From the NCBI GenBank assembly GCA_937884235.1, contig CALGBT010000214.1, forward strand, positions 1 to 7,658: a stretch of DNA of 7,658 nucleotides. The letters run 5' to 3'. Origin of the DNA: an uncultured Pseudomonadota bacterium (GTDB lineage: Bacteria > Myxococcota_A > UBA9042 > CAIXZC01). Of the stretch, positions 5,815-7,658 are shown one piece after another (position 1 is the first letter of the stretch; each line of letters opens with the position of its first letter). The notes beneath the pieces were generated by a model, which was not told the origin of the DNA, searched no databases, and was given only the letters and a program-made list of their open reading frames with translations. The translations under genes were made by a program, and so were the position numbers.

Positions 5815-6147
5815 TCAGACCGTATCGAGAAGGAAATCAATTCGCTCCCAGAGTTCGTCGAACCGGTCGCTGCGGTGGCGGTTGTGCGAGGAGTCCATTT
5901 CGGCACCGAATATTGCCTGGAGGCTTTGCAGTTCGTCTCTGGATGCGGGCATGCCGATGTCACCGGGATGCTCGTCAGCCCATACTGCGCCAGCAAGGAT
6001 GCTGGTGAGATGCTCGTCGTGCCAGTCCAACTTCTGCAGCAAACGGCTTGCGATTTGGGCGTCTGCGACAACGGATCACGGAGACAAGTGTTTCCGGCGT
6101 CGGGTGGAGTGTGTCATGTCGGTGATTCGTTCCTGGACGCGTGTCAT
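5815..6147 (-). pseudogene. Small acidic protein gene with in-frame TGA
   Basis: ATG 6147-6145 is preceded by a perfect AGGAGG (complement of 6154-6159) at six bases. The frame has 110 codons to the TGA at 5817-5815, interrupted by a TGA at 6078-6076 (codon 24). Before the stop lies a short basic segment. After it come about 86 residues that look like real protein, acidic and Trp-containing: RLLQKLDWHDEHLTSILAG, then WADEHPGDIG, and near the end RFDELWERIDFLL. CGA to TGA would be one transition. Alternatively translation starts downstream at TTG 6042, or this is a draft error. No SECIS-like hairpin is evident after the TGA, and TGA is an ordinary stop for several neighbours. It lies 43 bases after the NOV gene's stop, so it is likely in the same operon. 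Family unknown. Confidence 0.55.
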
Positions 6148-6190
6148 TGTCTGCCTCCTGGGCGGGTCTGCGGCAGCAGCTTGTGTCCTT

Positions 6191-7658
6191 TCATGTCCCG
6201 GTTGAGATTTCGCTACCGTTTGCGTTTGGCGACCAGCGGGCCTCGCTCCAGACAGAGGCACTGACTCGCAGGGCGTACCTGGCACCACGGCCGGGCGCGG
6301 TCGGGTAGGGTAGTACGTAGACCTGGGGGCTGTGGGGGATTGGGGACACTACACACAGCAGGTACTTCTCCTTGTACAAGTCAGCGGCCCTGGTCTCGTT
6401 GGGCGTGAGCTCCACGTCTCCTTCACTGCCAAGTCCCTTGACCTCGACCCGCAGGACATCTCCCTCGTGGGTTTCTACTTCAAGGTCGTAGCCCAGGTTC
6501 CGCATCTGCACTGGAGTGACCCGGGCATGGGTCTCGACCAGCGCTGCCCGCACGATCTCGACGGCAGCTTCTTCCACCCCATTCTCTGGTGCGGCCTTGA
6601 CGCCTCCAGACCTGAAGAAACGCCGCCACTCTGCGTGCTCGTCAGGCTCCAGGGGCTCCTGCAGATAGGCCGGACTCAGGAACTTCGCTCCGGGCAGATA
6701 GCGCGCCATCTGCTCCCACGACTGGGAGGGACGATATGCCGAGGAGAGGAGTACTTCCCTGGCTGGCAGTTGCTCTCCTTCCGTCGTAATCACTCGGAGC
6801 TCAGTTTGTTCTCCCCGCAGGTCTCCCAGAGTCTCCATACATACCTGTGTGCATTCCAGAAGCTGCTCGGCCGGCAGTTCGGGCGCATCGGCCAGGATCT
6901 TCGGCAGCAGCCAGTTCCGACACACGGTAGTCGCATCCAGCTTCTGCACCCCGCACTTGCCGGTGAGAAAGCCGAACAGCTTGCCCAGGGCCCCCATCTC
7001 GCCGTCCCCTTTCAATACTCCCGGGTGGCACACGGGCCTGTCTCCAGTCTTCTCTTCCACCAGTTCGTCGAGGAGCGGACTGTCCCGCAGCCCCACCGGC
7101 AGCAGCACCTCGCCCCCCTGGCGGAGGACTTTGTCACTGCCCAGCACGATCGCCTCCTGGTGGTACCGCTTCTCCAGTTTCGACCGCTTGCCGTTGGGCA
7201 GCAGGTCGTGCCACGGATTCTCGTGGAGCCACAGATAGAGACGACGGAACCACTCAGGCCCGTCGTCCGCCAGCGCCTTGCGCTGCAGGAAGGCCTCGTC
7301 CCGCAGCAGGCCCCACCGGTTCACGCGGCGGATGGCCGCGGCCTCGGGCACCGTTACCAGTGGATGGAGGGGCCTGAGCCCGCTCCGTCCGCCAAAGACG
7401 CTCGCAATCTCGCCGGGGGGCAGCAGTTCCCGCGCCAGCAGTGCGTGCATCGAATCTTCCTCTTCAGTAATCCGGACGACGTCTTCGAGGCGGGCCATCC
7501 CCCCATTGGCCGTGGGCAGGCACATCCGTGTGCGCAACTCAAGCTCCAGCGGGTCGATAAGCCGAGGCCCGAAGAGGGCATCGTGGGCATCGGTTCCGGG
7601 GGTACGGGTGAACTGGAAGAGAGGCAGGAACTGGTAGCGCCAGGTATCGTGCTTGGCG
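6191..7658 (-). CDS. C-terminal part of a large sacsin/NOV-type protein with DUF3883 domain (partial)
   Basis: The frame is open from the right window edge (first full codon at 7657) to TGA 6193-6191, giving 488 visible residues. A TTG at 7537 is not needed as a start, because the frame upstream reads as good protein (FLPLFQFTRTPGTDAHDALFG). Visible residues about 366-452 match the NOV C-terminal/DUF3883 domain: NLGYDLEVETHEGDVLRVEVKG (386-408), ELTPNETRAADLY (416-428), KYLLCVVSP (431-439), VYVLPYP (446-452). GYD..., EVK and LTPNE are its conserved points, and the D...EVK pattern resembles a restriction-endonuclease-like fold. The rest is an unassigned, largely helical region. DUF3883 commonly ends very large proteins with an N-terminal Hsp90-like sacsin ATPase, often in defence islands; that N-terminus would lie beyond the window, so the fusion is inferred. 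Confidence 0.8.
   Translation of the reverse strand, partial: AKHDTWRYQFLPLFQFTRTPGTDAHDALFGPRLIDPLELELRTRMCLPTANGGMARLEDVVRITEEEDSMHALLARELLPPGEIASVFGGRSGLRPLHPLVTVPEAAAIRRVNRWGLLRDEAFLQRKALADDGPEWFRRLYLWLHENPWHDLLPNGKRSKLEKRYHQEAIVLGSDKVLRQGGEVLLPVGLRDSPLLDELVEEKTGDRPVCHPGVLKGDGEMGALGKLFGFLTGKCGVQKLDATTVCRNWLLPKILADAPELPAEQLLECTQVCMETLGDLRGEQTELRVITTEGEQLPAREVLLSSAYRPSQSWEQMARYLPGAKFLSPAYLQEPLEPDEHAEWRRFFRSGGVKAAPENGVEEAAVEIVRAALVETHARVTPVQMRNLGYDLEVETHEGDVLRVEVKGLGSEGDVELTPNETRAADLYKEKYLLCVVSPIPHSPQVYVLPYPTAPGRGARYALRVSASVWSEARWSPNANGSEISTGT

Noticed and set aside
5514..6071. 185-codon minus-strand frame opposite the end of abiEii
   Set aside because: Ser/Thr/Pro/Arg-rich shadow of abiEii and of the small minus-strand gene; no ribosome binding site.
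6076..6078. Selenocysteine reading of the in-frame TGA
   Set aside because: No convincing hairpin directly downstream, no known selenoprotein motif, and TGA is an ordinary stop for several neighbours.

Overview
The window reads as a bacterial chromosome of moderately high GC with strong AGGAGG-type ribosome binding sites. No taxon can be named with confidence; the gene content suits an environmental bacterium outside the well-studied groups. It looks like accessory DNA: small uncharacterised genes, a tRNA remnant of the kind left by an integrated element, gene debris, a type IV toxin-antitoxin pair and the end of a large sacsin/NOV-type gene. No integrase, transposase or CRISPR array is visible.

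Layout, left to right. Positions 3-80 hold the last codons of a secreted-type protein ending VRCVR. Positions 223-840 encode an unrecognised 205-aa protein with a possible C-terminal winged helix. Positions 841-1542 are non-coding. They hold one copy of a 25-bp repeat (953-977), an AT-rich patch with short direct repeats, the 3' half of a tRNA-Met(CAU) gene cut at the anticodon stem (1066-1108), and a strong intrinsic terminator (1115-1144). Positions 1543-2232 (229 aa) and 2328-3443 (371 aa) form a co-directional pair. The second protein ends in a pRiA4b ORF-3-like domain after a helical, HEAT-like N-terminal half. Positions 3444-3985 contain no intact gene, but protein-like fragments survive on both strands.

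Positions 4034-4903 and 4900-5766 are an AbiEi antitoxin / AbiEii nucleotidyltransferase toxin operon joined by an ATGA overlap. The toxin frame is intact except for one in-frame TAG at codon 48. That codon sits where the family normally has the Lys of FKGGTAL, so the toxin is probably dead. A second copy of the 25-bp repeat (5773-5797) follows. On the minus strand, converging on abiE, is the C-terminal 488 aa of a large protein ending in a DUF3883/NOV domain (6191-7658, running off the window). Downstream of it is a small gene (6147-5815) with a perfect ribosome binding site but an in-frame TGA at codon 24.

The simplest reading is a decaying defence or mobile-element island next to a tRNA attachment site, with two neighbouring loci each hit by a single nonsense mutation. 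The most testable leads are the two in-frame stops, the tRNA fragment, the 25-bp repeat, and the little-known pRiA4b-domain and NOV gene pairs.
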